Origin: Solirubrobacterales bacterium
Lineage (GTDB): Bacteria; Actinomycetota; Thermoleophilia; Solirubrobacterales; Solirubrobacteraceae
Reading direction: 5' to 3'
Assembly (NCBI GenBank): GCA_027314825.1
Contig: DAHVAB010000032.1
Span: forward strand, 1 to 13,091
Length of the DNA: 13,091 nt
The position numbers and the translations under genes were made by a program. Positions 5,601 through 12,450 of this stretch are shown piece by piece; within the stretch, counting starts at the first letter, position 1; every line of letters begins with the position of its first letter. A model generated the notes under the pieces. The model saw only the letters and a program-made list of their open reading frames with translations. It was not told the origin of the DNA and made no database searches.

Positions 5601-7658
5601 ATGTCGACACCCAGAGACGACTCGCAGGGGAGCGCGCCGGGACCGCGGCGCCCCGAGCCCTCGCCGTTCGACGGCAACCGACCGCCGGGTGAGCGCCAGC
5701 CCATGAGCCCGCCGCCCGGCGACCAGCCGCGCTCCGGCTGGCGCCTCGGGCGCGGGCTGCTCATCTTCTTCGTGCTGCTGATCCTGCTGAACATCCTGCT
5801 CAGCTCGAGCCTCACGAGCAAACCGTCGAGCGTGCAGATCCCCTACAGCCCGACCTTCCTCGATCAGGTCAAGGCCAAGAACGTGAGCGCGATCTCGACG
5901 AAGGGGGCGTCGGTGGAAGGCGACTTCCGCTCCGATGTGCGCTACCCGAACAGCCAGGCCGAACCGGTCAAGCATTTCACTACGGAGGTGCCGGAATTCG
6001 CCGATCAGAAGGCGCTGATGGGCCTGCTGGAAGAAAAGGGCGTGAAGGTGAATGCGACGGCGCCCTCGGAAGGAAGCTCGTGGTTTGTGACGCTGCTGCT
6101 CTACTTCGGGCCGGCTCTGCTGCTGGTCCTGCTGTTCGTGTGGGTGATGCGCAGGTCTGCGGCGGGGATGGGCGGCGCCGGCGGGATCGGCGCGTTTGGA
6201 CGCTCGCGCGCCCAACGGGTCGAGCCATCCGAGCAGCGTGTGACCTTCGAGGATGTTGCAGGCATAGACGAGGCCAAGCAGGAGCTCTCCGAGCTCGTAG
6301 ACTTCCTGCGGGATCCGGGGAAGTATCGAAAGCTCGGAGGACGCATTCCGCGCGGGGTGCTGCTGACCGGGCCGCCCGGCACGGGCAAGACGCTGTTGGC
6401 ACGGGCGCTGGCCGGCGAGGCGAAGGTGCCGTTCTTCTCCATCTCCGCCTCCGAGTTCGTGGAGATGTTCGTGGGTGTCGGCGCCTCGCGGGTGAGGGAC
6501 CTGTTCAACCAGGCCAAGCAGGCGGCGCCGGCGATCATCTTCATCGACGAGCTGGATGCGATCGGGCGCTCGCGTGCCGGCGCGATCGGCGGCTTCGGCG
6601 GGGGTCACGACGAGCGCGAGCAGACGCTCAATCAGATCCTCACCGAGATGGACGGCTTCGATCCCTCGGTCGGCGTGATCGTGCTCTCGGCGACCAACCG
6701 CCCCGAGGTGCTCGACCCGGCGCTGCTGCGCCCGGGCCGCTTCGATCGCCGTGTGAGCCTGCAGCCGCCCGACACGGCCGGCAGGCGCAAGATCCTGCAG
6801 GTGCATGTGCGCTCGGTGCCTCTGGCCGGCGACGCCGATCTCGGTCGGCTGGCGGCCACCACCGCCGGGATGGTGGGGGCCGACCTGGCGAACGTGATCA
6901 ATGAGGCCGCGCTGATGGCGGCCCGCCGCGGGCATGACGCGGTGCAGATGGCCGACCTGCACGACGCGTTGGAGAAGCTGGTGCTGGGAACCGAGCGGCG
7001 GATCCTGCTGAGCCCCGGCGAGCGCCGGCGGACCGCCTACCACGAGGCCGGACACGCGATCGTCGCGATGCTGACCCCGGGAGCAGATCCGGTGCGCAAG
7101 GTCTCGATCATTCCGCGCGGGGTCGCTCTGGGGGTGACGCTATCCGCGCCGGAGGCGGACCGCTTCAGCTACGACCGCTCCTACCTGCTCGGCAAGATCA
7201 AGGTGGCGCTGGGTGGCCGGGTCGCAGAGGAGCTCGTCTTCGAGGAGGTGACGACCGGCGCCCAGAATGACCTCAAGCAGGTCACCGAGCTGGCGCGCAA
7301 CATGGTGGGGCTATGGGGGATGAGCGACGTGATAGGACCGCTCGCGGTGATCAACGAGGACGGGCAGATGCCCGTCTATCCGGGAGCCGAGGAGGTCTCG
7401 CCCGCCACCAAGCAGCTGATCGACCAGGAGGTCCACCACCTGGTGGAGGACGCCCACGAGCAGGTGACCCAGCTGCTGAGCGGCAATCGCGGGCGGTTGG
7501 ATGCCCTCGCGCAGGGCCTGCTCGACCATGAGACCCTCGAGCAGGAGGAGGCATACGCGATCGCCGGCATCCGGCCCGCGGCGGCGGCCGGTCAGACGGT
7601 GAGCCTGGAGCGCGGCGTCGGTCCGGAGCCGGGCTCGATCGCCGCCCCGGCGTCGTGA
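5601..7658 (+). CDS. ftsH: ATP-dependent zinc metalloprotease FtsH
   Basis: A membrane-anchored hexameric AAA+ protease that extracts and degrades misfolded or regulatory membrane and cytosolic proteins. The 685 residues show a Pro-rich cytoplasmic N-terminus (1-50), a first membrane helix (52-70), an extracytoplasmic domain (about 75-160), and a second helix (162-182). The AAA+ domain has Walker A GPPGTGKT at 257-264, Walker B IIFIDE at 312-317, and the second region of homology with arginine fingers (RPGRFDRR, 377-384). The M41 protease domain has HEAGH at 481-485 and Asp557 in TGAQNDLK as the third zinc ligand. All catalytic residues are present. ATG 5601 gives a normal FtsH N-terminus. 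An in-frame ATG at 5529 is possible but the added residues look non-coding. The ribosome site is poor (GAAGG only 2 nt before the ATG). It is divergent from nrdJ, with a hairpin 12 nt after the stop. Confidence 0.98.
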   Translation: MSTPRDDSQGSAPGPRRPEPSPFDGNRPPGERQPMSPPPGDQPRSGWRLGRGLLIFFVLLILLNILLSSSLTSKPSSVQIPYSPTFLDQVKAKNVSAISTKGASVEGDFRSDVRYPNSQAEPVKHFTTEVPEFADQKALMGLLEEKGVKVNATAPSEGSSWFVTLLLYFGPALLLVLLFVWVMRRSAAGMGGAGGIGAFGRSRAQRVEPSEQRVTFEDVAGIDEAKQELSELVDFLRDPGKYRKLGGRIPRGVLLTGPPGTGKTLLARALAGEAKVPFFSISASEFVEMFVGVGASRVRDLFNQAKQAAPAIIFIDELDAIGRSRAGAIGGFGGGHDEREQTLNQILTEMDGFDPSVGVIVLSATNRPEVLDPALLRPGRFDRRVSLQPPDTAGRRKILQVHVRSVPLAGDADLGRLAATTAGMVGADLANVINEAALMAARRGHDAVQMADLHDALEKLVLGTERRILLSPGERRRTAYHEAGHAIVAMLTPGADPVRKVSIIPRGVALGVTLSAPEADRFSYDRSYLLGKIKVALGGRVAEELVFEEVTTGAQNDLKQVTELARNMVGLWGMSDVIGPLAVINEDGQMPVYPGAEEVSPATKQLIDQEVHHLVEDAHEQVTQLLSGNRGRLDALAQGLLDHETLEQEEAYAIAGIRPAAAAGQTVSLERGVGPEPGSIAAPAS

Positions 7659-7670
7659 CGCTGAGCCGGT

Positions 7671-7690
7671 GCCGTCGGGGGCGCGACGGC
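7671..7690. terminator. Terminator-like hairpin after ftsH
   Basis: A 7-bp perfect stem (GCCGTCG and CGACGGC) with a 6-nt loop begins 12 nt after the ftsH stop, in the 131-bp gap between the convergent ftsH and L,D-transpeptidase genes. The 3' arm overlaps a 12-bp palindrome (GACGGCGCCGTC, 7685-7696), allowing an alternative fold. There is no T-run. Confidence 0.5.
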
Positions 7691-7789
7691 GCCGTCACGC
7701 TGCACCGCCGCCGCGATGGCGCCGCGCCGGCCACCGCAATGCTGCGTGCGCGATGGGCTCCGGGCCCGCTTCGGCGAGCTCCGCGATGC

Positions 7790-8557
7790 TCAGGGCGTGG
7801 TCCACAGCCGCATGCCCACGCGCCCGAAGCGCCAGACCACCAGGGCTTCGGATTCCGGCACCCGGATGCACCCGTGCGAGGCGGGGTAGGAGGGAACCTC
7901 CGGGTACTCGTGCATGGCGTAGCCGCCGTAGAAGTACTGTGCGAGCGGCATCCACGATTTGAACGGCACCGACCAGCTCATGGTCTCGCGCCGGGTGACG
8001 GCGAAGTGGCCGACGGGCGTTGTTAGGCCGGGCATGCCTGTGGAGACGTGGACCGCGCGCTGGACGGTGCCTCCGCGGACGAGCAGCAGCACCTGACGAG
8101 CGATGTGGACCTCGTAGCCTTCCGCGCGCGACCATGGCAGCGGCCGGCGAGCGTGGGTGAGGGCGGCGCTGGTGCGCGGGCCGACGACGCCGTCGCGCGG
8201 CAGCCCGTTCCAGCCCTGGAAGGCGACGACCGCGTTCCAGGTTTGGACCCCGAAGGCGCCGTCGACGGCGCGGGTTGGCAGGTAGCCGGTGCGGGCGAGC
8301 GTGCGTTGGAGCTGCCGCACCGCCGTGCCGTGCGAGCCGAGCCGCTGCGTTCGCGCCGCCCGCGTGGTGCTCGCCGGCGCCGCGGCGGCGCCGCTGCGCT
8401 GCGCCTGCGCCGGGCGTCGGTCCTGCGTGCCTGCCGTGAGCGCCTGCGCCGGCCGGACGCCGCCGGGGCCGAGCAGTGGCAGGCAGGCCAGCGCGACCAG
8501 CAGCCCGCCGTCGGCGGCCCGGTGGAGCCGCGATATGGCACTCGAGGAAGGGCTCAC
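7790..8557 (-). CDS. Secreted L,D-transpeptidase with peptidoglycan-binding domain
   Basis: It is predicted to form 3-3 crosslinks in peptidoglycan, or to attach partners to it, outside the membrane. The 255 residues start with a signal peptide (hydrophobic core about 18-30, likely cleavage after Ala39 in RPAQA). An Ala/Thr-rich linker follows, then a PG_binding_1 repeat (about 74-135: GSHGTAVRQLQRTLARTGYL, VDGAFGVQTWNAVVAFQ). The YkuD catalytic domain (about 147-255) has His216 (MHEYPEVP) and the signature SHGCIRV with Cys230 as nucleophile and Arg232. The start is GTG 8557: it leaves a complete signal peptide, and a TACGGT box ends 6 nt upstream with no ribosome site, so the transcript is probably leaderless. 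The long upstream open frame is Pro/Arg-rich and looks non-coding. L,D-transpeptidation is a major crosslinking mode in many actinomycetes. Confidence 0.94.
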   Translation of the reverse strand: MSPSSSAISRLHRAADGGLLVALACLPLLGPGGVRPAQALTAGTQDRRPAQAQRSGAAAAPASTTRAARTQRLGSHGTAVRQLQRTLARTGYLPTRAVDGAFGVQTWNAVVAFQGWNGLPRDGVVGPRTSAALTHARRPLPWSRAEGYEVHIARQVLLLVRGGTVQRAVHVSTGMPGLTTPVGHFAVTRRETMSWSVPFKSWMPLAQYFYGGYAMHEYPEVPSYPASHGCIRVPESEALVVWRFGRVGMRLWTTP

Positions 8558-8563
8558 GAGTGC

Positions 8564-8569
8564 ACCGTA
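8564..8569 (-). promoter_or_regulatory. Candidate leaderless -10 box (TACGGT) of the L,D-transpeptidase gene
   Basis: TACGGT on the minus strand ends 6 nt before GTG 8557, the spacing expected if the RNA begins at the start codon. It helps choose this GTG over more distant starts. Confidence 0.42.
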
Positions 8570-8690
8570 GGCGCGAGGCGGCGGGCTGGCATCCGGGCAA
8601 GACCCCTCTGCGTGCGGCGAGAGCACCTGGGCAGCGTGTGGTCGATTGCGGAGTCCGCGACCGTTTGGCGATGGGGCTGTACGGTGGGCG

Positions 8691-8696
8691 TAAGCT
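8691..8696 (+). promoter_or_regulatory. Candidate leaderless -10 box (TAAGCT) of the aminotransferase gene
   Basis: TAAGCT ends 7 nt before GTG 8704. The TTGGCG at about 8665-8670 would be a -35 only with a 20-bp spacer, which is too long. A second GTG at 8710 is also in frame. Confidence 0.35.
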
Positions 8697-8703
8697 GTCA
8701 AGC

Positions 8704-9912
8704 GTGCGTGTGAGTGCTCTGAGGCCCGACGACACCGGGCAGCCGTCCGTCGCGGCCGCGGTCGCGCGGCTCGGCACCGAGTCGGCCTTCGCCGTGCTCG
8801 CCCGCGCCCAGGAGCTTGAACGGCAGGGACGGGAGATCGTGCATCTGGAGATCGGCGAGCCTGACTTCCCAACGCCGGCGCACGTGGGGGAGGCGGCGAT
8901 TGCGTCGATAAGGGCGGGGGAGACCCACTATGCCCCGGCCGCGGGCATGGCGGAGCTGCGGGAGGCGGCCGCAAGCCATCTGACCCGCTCGCGCGGGATC
9001 GCGATCGAGCCGGCCAGAGTGCTCGTCGCCAACGGCGCCAAGCCGTTCATCCTCTTCACGGTGCTGGCGCTCTGCGAGCCGGGCGACGAGGTGGTGGTGC
9101 CGGACCCGGGCTTTCCGATCTATGCCTCGGCGGTGCGGTGGGCCGGCGCCACGCCCGTCGCGCTGCGGCTGCGCGAAGCGCACGGCTTCGGATTCGACCT
9201 GGAGGAGCTCGGTGCCGCGCTCAGCGAGCGCACCAAGCTCGTGATCCTCAACTCGCCGAACAATCCAACCGGCGGGGTGCAGGCGGCCGCCCAGCTCGCG
9301 CAGGCAGCACGGATGATCATGCAGACGCGAGCGTGGGTGCTCTCCGACGAGATATATGCGCAGATCGCCTACGGCGAGGAGGTGAGCTCGATCGCGACCG
9401 TGGAGGGGATGGCGGAGCGGACGGTGCTGCTGGACGGGCTCTCGAAGGCGTACGCTATGACTGGATGGAGGTGCGGGTACGCCGCCGTCCCAGAACGGCT
9501 GATAGATCCGCTCACCCGACTGATCGTCAACTCGACCTCCTGCGTGCCGCCGTTCGTGCAGCGCGCGGCGATCGCCGCCCTGGACGGCCCGCAGGAGAGC
9601 GTCGAGGAGATGGTCGCGCAGCTGCGCGACAGGCGCGACCTCGTGGTGGACGCCCTGAACGCGCTCCCGGGGGTCTCGTGCGCGACGCCGTCCGGTGCGT
9701 TCTATGCCTTCCCGGATGTGAGCGGCGTGCCGCTGCCCGCGGAGAGCCTCGCCGACAGGCTGCTGGATGAGGCGGGCGTCGCGGTGCTCGCGGGCAGCGG
9801 GTTCGGGCCGGGCGGCGTCGGGCACCTGCGGATCTCATACGCTGCCTCCCGGGCGACGCTGGCGCTCGGCATGGAGCGGATCGGCGAGCTGATCGCCGGT
9901 CTGCCCAGGTAG
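8704..9912 (+). CDS. Class I/II pyridoxal-phosphate aminotransferase (aspartate aminotransferase-like)
   Basis: A fold-type I PLP enzyme that moves an amino group between an amino acid and a 2-oxoacid in the cytoplasm. The 402 residues are the full family length. Recognisable elements are GEPDFPTP (51-58), the PLP-contacting NSPNNPTG with Asn187, SDEIY with Asp215 and Tyr218, the PLP lysine Lys248 in DGLSKAYAMTGWRCGY, and Arg376 in LRISYA, which binds the substrate carboxylate. These place it in the subgroup of bacterial aspartate and related aminotransferases, but the amino-acid substrate cannot be fixed from sequence; alanine, aromatic or N-succinyl-diaminopimelate activity remain possible. 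GTG 8704 was chosen from the TAAGCT box and from where similarity begins; the open frame upstream overlaps the divergent transpeptidase gene. No pathway partners lie beside it. Confidence 0.93.
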   Translation: MRVSALRPDDTGQPSVAAAVARLGTESAFAVLARAQELERQGREIVHLEIGEPDFPTPAHVGEAAIASIRAGETHYAPAAGMAELREAAASHLTRSRGIAIEPARVLVANGAKPFILFTVLALCEPGDEVVVPDPGFPIYASAVRWAGATPVALRLREAHGFGFDLEELGAALSERTKLVILNSPNNPTGGVQAAAQLAQAARMIMQTRAWVLSDEIYAQIAYGEEVSSIATVEGMAERTVLLDGLSKAYAMTGWRCGYAAVPERLIDPLTRLIVNSTSCVPPFVQRAAIAALDGPQESVEEMVAQLRDRRDLVVDALNALPGVSCATPSGAFYAFPDVSGVPLPAESLADRLLDEAGVAVLAGSGFGPGGVGHLRISYAASRATLALGMERIGELIAGLPR

Positions 9913-9922
9913 GAGTCGCGGC

Positions 9923-10114
9923 TCAGCGGCAGCGGTCGCAGCCGAGCTTGCCGGCGACGCCCATCCGCCGAGCGGCGGCCTCCAGGCGATAGCCGGCGGC
10001 TACCGGGGCCGGCGCCCGCTGCGGCATGGGGGCCGACCGCCGGGGCGGGGATGGCACCGCCCGCTTGGTGCGGCGGCGGCCTGTGTGCAGTACGTTCAAT
10101 CGAATCCGTAGCAT
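9923..10114 (-). CDS. Possible small basic protein with a C-terminal CxxC
   Basis: I do not recognise this 63-residue frame. The protein is strongly basic and Pro/Ala-rich in the middle, and ends in GKLGCDRCR, a CxxC that could bind metal or form a disulfide. The second half has third-position G/C bias like real genes; the first dozen codons do not. It ends 10 bp from the stop of the convergent aminotransferase. A good -10 box (TATAGT, 10151-10146) lies upstream. The leader carries a four-codon reading frame (Met-Arg-Val-Ala-stop, 10133-10119) that ends 4 nt before the ATG and contains the only GAGGG ribosome-site-like sequence. There is no signal peptide or membrane segment. It is plausible as a gene but could be chance. 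Confidence 0.38.
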   Translation of the reverse strand: MLRIRLNVLHTGRRRTKRAVPSPPRRSAPMPQRAPAPVAAGYRLEAAARRMGVAGKLGCDRCR

Positions 10115-10145
10115 CGTCTTAGGCGACCCTCATTAGGTGCTCCTA

Positions 10146-10151
10146 ACTATA
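10146..10151 (-). promoter_or_regulatory. -10 box (TATAGT) upstream of the small basic ORF
   Basis: TATAGT on the minus strand is the closest match to the bacterial TATAAT consensus among the boxes found in this window. It lies 31 nt before the ATG at 10114 and downstream of the LytM-like gene, so it would give the small ORF its own promoter. The -35 candidate TTCCGG with an 18-bp spacer is weak. Confidence 0.4.
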
Positions 10152-10296
10152 GCGCCCGCCTGGCCGCCGCCGGAACGCCTCTGCGCAGCGTGTCGCGCCC
10201 CGCCGCCCGCGCTCAGGACTGCTCGGCCCGGGTGGACGCACGCGACGGTAGCGATGAGGCGTTCGGGCAGCCCGCCAACCGGGCCGAGCGGTCCGC

Positions 10297-11067
10297 TCAG
10301 CTCCTCGCTTGTTGTGAGCTCGCTCCGCTCGCCGGGGAGCGGCGGGCGATGCGCGCCGCGTGGGCATAACGAGCCTGCGGGGTGGCACGCAGGCCTCCCA
10401 GGAAGCGGCGGAAGCTTATTCCTGCGCTGGTCACTTCGCCCTCGTTGTAGCCGGTGCTCGCCTGCGCCAGCGTCGTGCCGCCACCGGCCGCCCATCCCGT
10501 CTCGATGCCGGTCCCGGAAGCCGCGTAGCGCCCGATCACCGCTCCCGCGCGCACCGTCTGGCCGGGGTGTACCGCGACCGCGATCTGCTCGGCGACGTAG
10601 ATGCTTCGGCCGGCGTCGCGACCGCTCAGCAGCTTGTATTCGAGCAGGTTGCCGCCGTTCGGGCCCCCTGGGGGATACCAGCCGGGGTGGATACCGAGGA
10701 TCTTTGCGCGCCCGATCGCGAGGATCGGGGCTCCGGCCCGCGCGGTGAAGTCGACGCCCATATCGGTCCGCCCGGCTGCGAAGCCGCCCGGGAGTGGGTC
10801 GACGTACGCGCGCCGGCGAGGCGGGCGTCTGGCGGGCCGAACACGGCTGATTGACGCCGTCTGCATGCCCACAGCGGCGAGGCCGCCCGTCTGCGCGGGC
10901 GCGAAGGCATCCTGGAGCAGGCGCGGCTCGCCGAGCGAGGCGGGCGGCGTCGCGAGCAGCGCGATGAGCGCTGCGAGGCAGCCAAGGGGGATCCGCCGCG
11001 CGCGTCGGCGCGCGGGGGTGGTTGGCAGGGGCTCGGGAGCGGCGCAATCGCGCGGGGTGCCCGACAT
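10297..11067 (-). CDS. Secreted LytM/M23-fold protein with degenerate metal site, under a c-di-AMP riboswitch
   Basis: The 256 residues have a long basic N-terminus, a signal-peptide core (about 26-44, IPLGCLAALIALLATPPAS) with likely cleavage near Gly46, a variable basic region, and an M23/LytM-like domain (about 95-195). The fold is suggested by TDMGVDFTARAGAPILAIG (101-119), VHPGQTVRAGAVIG (166-179) and SGTGIETGWA (184-193), which align with the usual HxGxD, VxxGqxVxxGqxIG and GpHLHFEv blocks. The zinc ligands are lost: the first His is Asp102, and the HxH positions read IET; only the Asp of the first motif (Asp106) remains. It is therefore probably not a peptidase but a wall-binding or regulatory protein, as known for degenerate LytM factors such as EnvC and NlpD. 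ATG 11067 has a good ribosome site (AAAGGA, 8 nt away). A c-di-AMP riboswitch precedes it. Confidence 0.82.
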   Translation of the reverse strand: MSGTPRDCAAPEPLPTTPARRRARRIPLGCLAALIALLATPPASLGEPRLLQDAFAPAQTGGLAAVGMQTASISRVRPARRPPRRRAYVDPLPGGFAAGRTDMGVDFTARAGAPILAIGRAKILGIHPGWYPPGGPNGGNLLEYKLLSGRDAGRSIYVAEQIAVAVHPGQTVRAGAVIGRYAASGTGIETGWAAGGGTTLAQASTGYNEGEVTSAGISFRRFLGGLRATPQARYAHAARIARRSPASGASSQQARS

Positions 11068-11093
11068 GGGTTGAGTCCTTTCGGTCTTGCGGG

Positions 11094-11215
11094 GCGCCTA
11101 CGGGGTTAGCTGTCGGGCTCGCGCGCTGTGCGCTACGTCACGGCTGTCGTGACGATTCGCCCCCGCGGCCCGCAGGCCGCATCTGGGTCCCCCGATCCCG
11201 CCCCTCGGAAGGCGC
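11094..11215 (-). promoter_or_regulatory. c-di-AMP riboswitch (ydaO-yuaA type)
   Basis: The RNA reads leftward from 11215 to 11094. The conserved blocks occur in order: closing stem GCGCCU (11215-11210) paired with AGGCGC (11099-11094); short CCG/CGG stem; GGGGGACCCA (11193-11184); a GCGGCC/GGCCGC hairpin; GGGGCGAATC (11163-11154); a hairpin at 11154-11136 with 7-bp arms; and GACAGCTAACC (11114-11104) followed by CCGTAGGCG. This is the signature of the class that binds cyclic di-AMP and, in actinomycetes, often precedes secreted cell-wall hydrolase genes. The aptamer ends about 12 nt before the ribosome site of the LytM-like gene, leaving no room for a separate terminator. Control of translation initiation, or termination by Rho, is therefore more likely than an intrinsic terminator (inference). 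Confidence 0.94.
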
Positions 11216-11238
11216 GGGACTCGGCACTGATGGGCAGG

Positions 11239-11244
11239 AAGCTA
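11239..11244 (-). promoter_or_regulatory. Candidate -10 box (TAGCTT) for the riboswitch transcript
   Basis: TAGCTT on the minus strand lies 24 nt before the first base of the riboswitch aptamer, so the RNA would start near 11232 with a short tail before the closing stem. CTGACG upstream would be a -35 only with a 20-bp spacer, which is long; an activator may be needed. Confidence 0.3.
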
Positions 11245-11269
11245 CCAGCCCTCGGCACGCGTTGCGTCA

Positions 11270-11303
11270 GTTCGAATCGGCGAGGAGGACCGTTCGAATC
11301 GGC
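11270..11303. repeat. 12-bp direct repeat with 22-bp period upstream of the riboswitch promoter
   Basis: GTTCGAATCGGC occurs at 11270-11281 and again at 11292-11303, a spacing of about two helical turns. Each copy contains the palindromic core TTCGAA. The repeats would sit near -43 and -65 relative to the start predicted for the riboswitch RNA, a classical place for an activator. The rest of the stretch 11304-11379 shows no gene. Confidence 0.6.
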
Positions 11304-11379
11304 TGGGGAGGCCGTCCGCAGACGACAGGTCACGCCCGCCGCGGTGGAGCCTCCTCGCAGCCGCCGGCAGCGGCCGTTG

Positions 11380-12270
11380 TCAAGCGGGCTTTGGCGGCAG
11401 CAGTGGCCGGTGCTCGTCGATGCGCAGGACGAGCACCTCGCGTTCGAAGCGGTCGCTGTCGACTCGGTGCTCGTCGCTCAGCGTCTGGAGCAGGCGGGCG
11501 ATGCTCGGGGGCGCTGCCATGGCCAGTAGCTGCTCGGCGCCGCCGTCCGGCAGCGGTCCAACTCGCAGCTGGATGCTCCGATGCCGCATCGTGGCATGCA
11601 CGGTCAGCTGCGCCCCGGCGACCGTCTGTGGCGCATGGGCGGCTATCGCGTCTGCGACTATCACGAGGTCGGATAGGCGGTCGGTCGAGAGGTGCGAGCG
11701 TGCCGCCGCGGCGCTCAGCAGCCGCGGGAGGACGGCGCTCGCCAGGCGCGGCGGCTCCAGGGCGACCGCGATGGTGCTGGTGGTGTCGTCGCAGCGAGGA
11801 TTGCCGAGATCCATCTCCGCAGCGGGCACCTGCCGCGGAGCGGCGTGAACACCAGGGACGGCGAACCGCATGCGCACTTCGATGCCTCCGTGGTGGCGCG
11901 TGCGAAACTCGACGCTCTCGCTGAGCGTCTTCATGATCATCATGCCGATGCCGAGCGTCTGGCGATCCTCGCCGTCGATCCGCGGACTGACGCGTTGAAT
12001 ACCGCTGCCGCGGTCCCTGACCGCGACCTCCAGCGCGTCCTCGACGATCTGAACGTCGACCTCCATCGGGCCCGCCTCATCCGGATAGGCATGCTGGGCG
12101 ACGTTGTTGCAGGCCTCGGAGACCGCGGTCTGGATGTCGTTGACATCCGGCTCCTGCAGCCGATATTCCTCGGCCACAGCGCCGAGCAGCTCGCGTACCA
12201 ACGCGACCTGCTCTGGCTCTGCCAGCAGGTTCAGGCGGATGTTCGGCACGGTGGCTTCATCGGATGACAC
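11380..12270 (-). CDS. RsbW/SpoIIAB-like anti-sigma serine kinase with a second, degenerate ATPase-like half
   Basis: Proteins of this family bind and block a sigma factor and release it by phosphorylating an anti-anti-sigma partner. Of 296 residues, 10-140 form a GHKL-type HATPase_c_2 domain with N box SEACNNVAQHA (Glu52, Asn56), G1 box DRGSGI (86-91) and G2 box TLGIGMMIM (105-113). The family is usually about 130-160 residues. Here another 130 residues follow, with a similar order of elements: SDLVIVADAIAAHAP (200-214, N-box region without Asn), IQLRVGPLPDGG (233-244, G1 region without the Asp) and LLQTLSDE (260-267). I read this as a decayed second ATPase domain. GTG 12270 has AGGAAG about 10 nt upstream; GTG 12249 is the alternative. 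The gene follows the truncated sigma gene by 180 bp, the usual partnership for this family. Confidence 0.85.
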   Translation of the reverse strand: MSSDEATVPNIRLNLLAEPEQVALVRELLGAVAEEYRLQEPDVNDIQTAVSEACNNVAQHAYPDEAGPMEVDVQIVEDALEVAVRDRGSGIQRVSPRIDGEDRQTLGIGMMIMKTLSESVEFRTRHHGGIEVRMRFAVPGVHAAPRQVPAAEMDLGNPRCDDTTSTIAVALEPPRLASAVLPRLLSAAAARSHLSTDRLSDLVIVADAIAAHAPQTVAGAQLTVHATMRHRSIQLRVGPLPDGGAEQLLAMAAPPSIARLLQTLSDEHRVDSDRFEREVLVLRIDEHRPLLPPKPA

Positions 12271-12450
12271 GGGTGGTGAGCTTCCTAGAAGGTATCGGCC
12301 CCGCCGGCCGTCACATGAGGGAGCGGCCCGGTGGCGGCGCTGGCAGAGCCGTGCGGTCATTGTCCGGTGCCGGCGTGCCATCTCCAGGGTCGATCGAGCG
12401 CATGATGCGGATCGAGAGGTGTTGTGGTGGTACACGCGGCAGCCTGCGAG

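Noticed and set aside
10481..10760. Active M23 metallopeptidase call for the LytM-like gene
   Set aside because: The His of HxGxD and both His of HxH are missing, so a catalytic zinc site cannot be supported.
11136..11154. CGTCACG-N5-CGTGACG inverted repeat as a regulator operator
   Set aside because: It falls inside the c-di-AMP aptamer, just after the GGGGCGAATC block, where the family has a variable hairpin, so it is explained as RNA structure.
11260..11310. tRNA gene suggested by two GTTCGAATC sequences that look like T-loops
   Set aside because: The flanking bases do not form five-pair T-stems (first copy clearly not, second only partly) and no acceptor, D or anticodon arms can be drawn around them.
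12271..12435. Longer start (ATG 12435) for the RsbW-like protein
   Set aside because: The added 55 residues are Arg/Ser-rich with no similarity to the family, and GTG 12270 has a usable ribosome site next to the start of the conserved domain.
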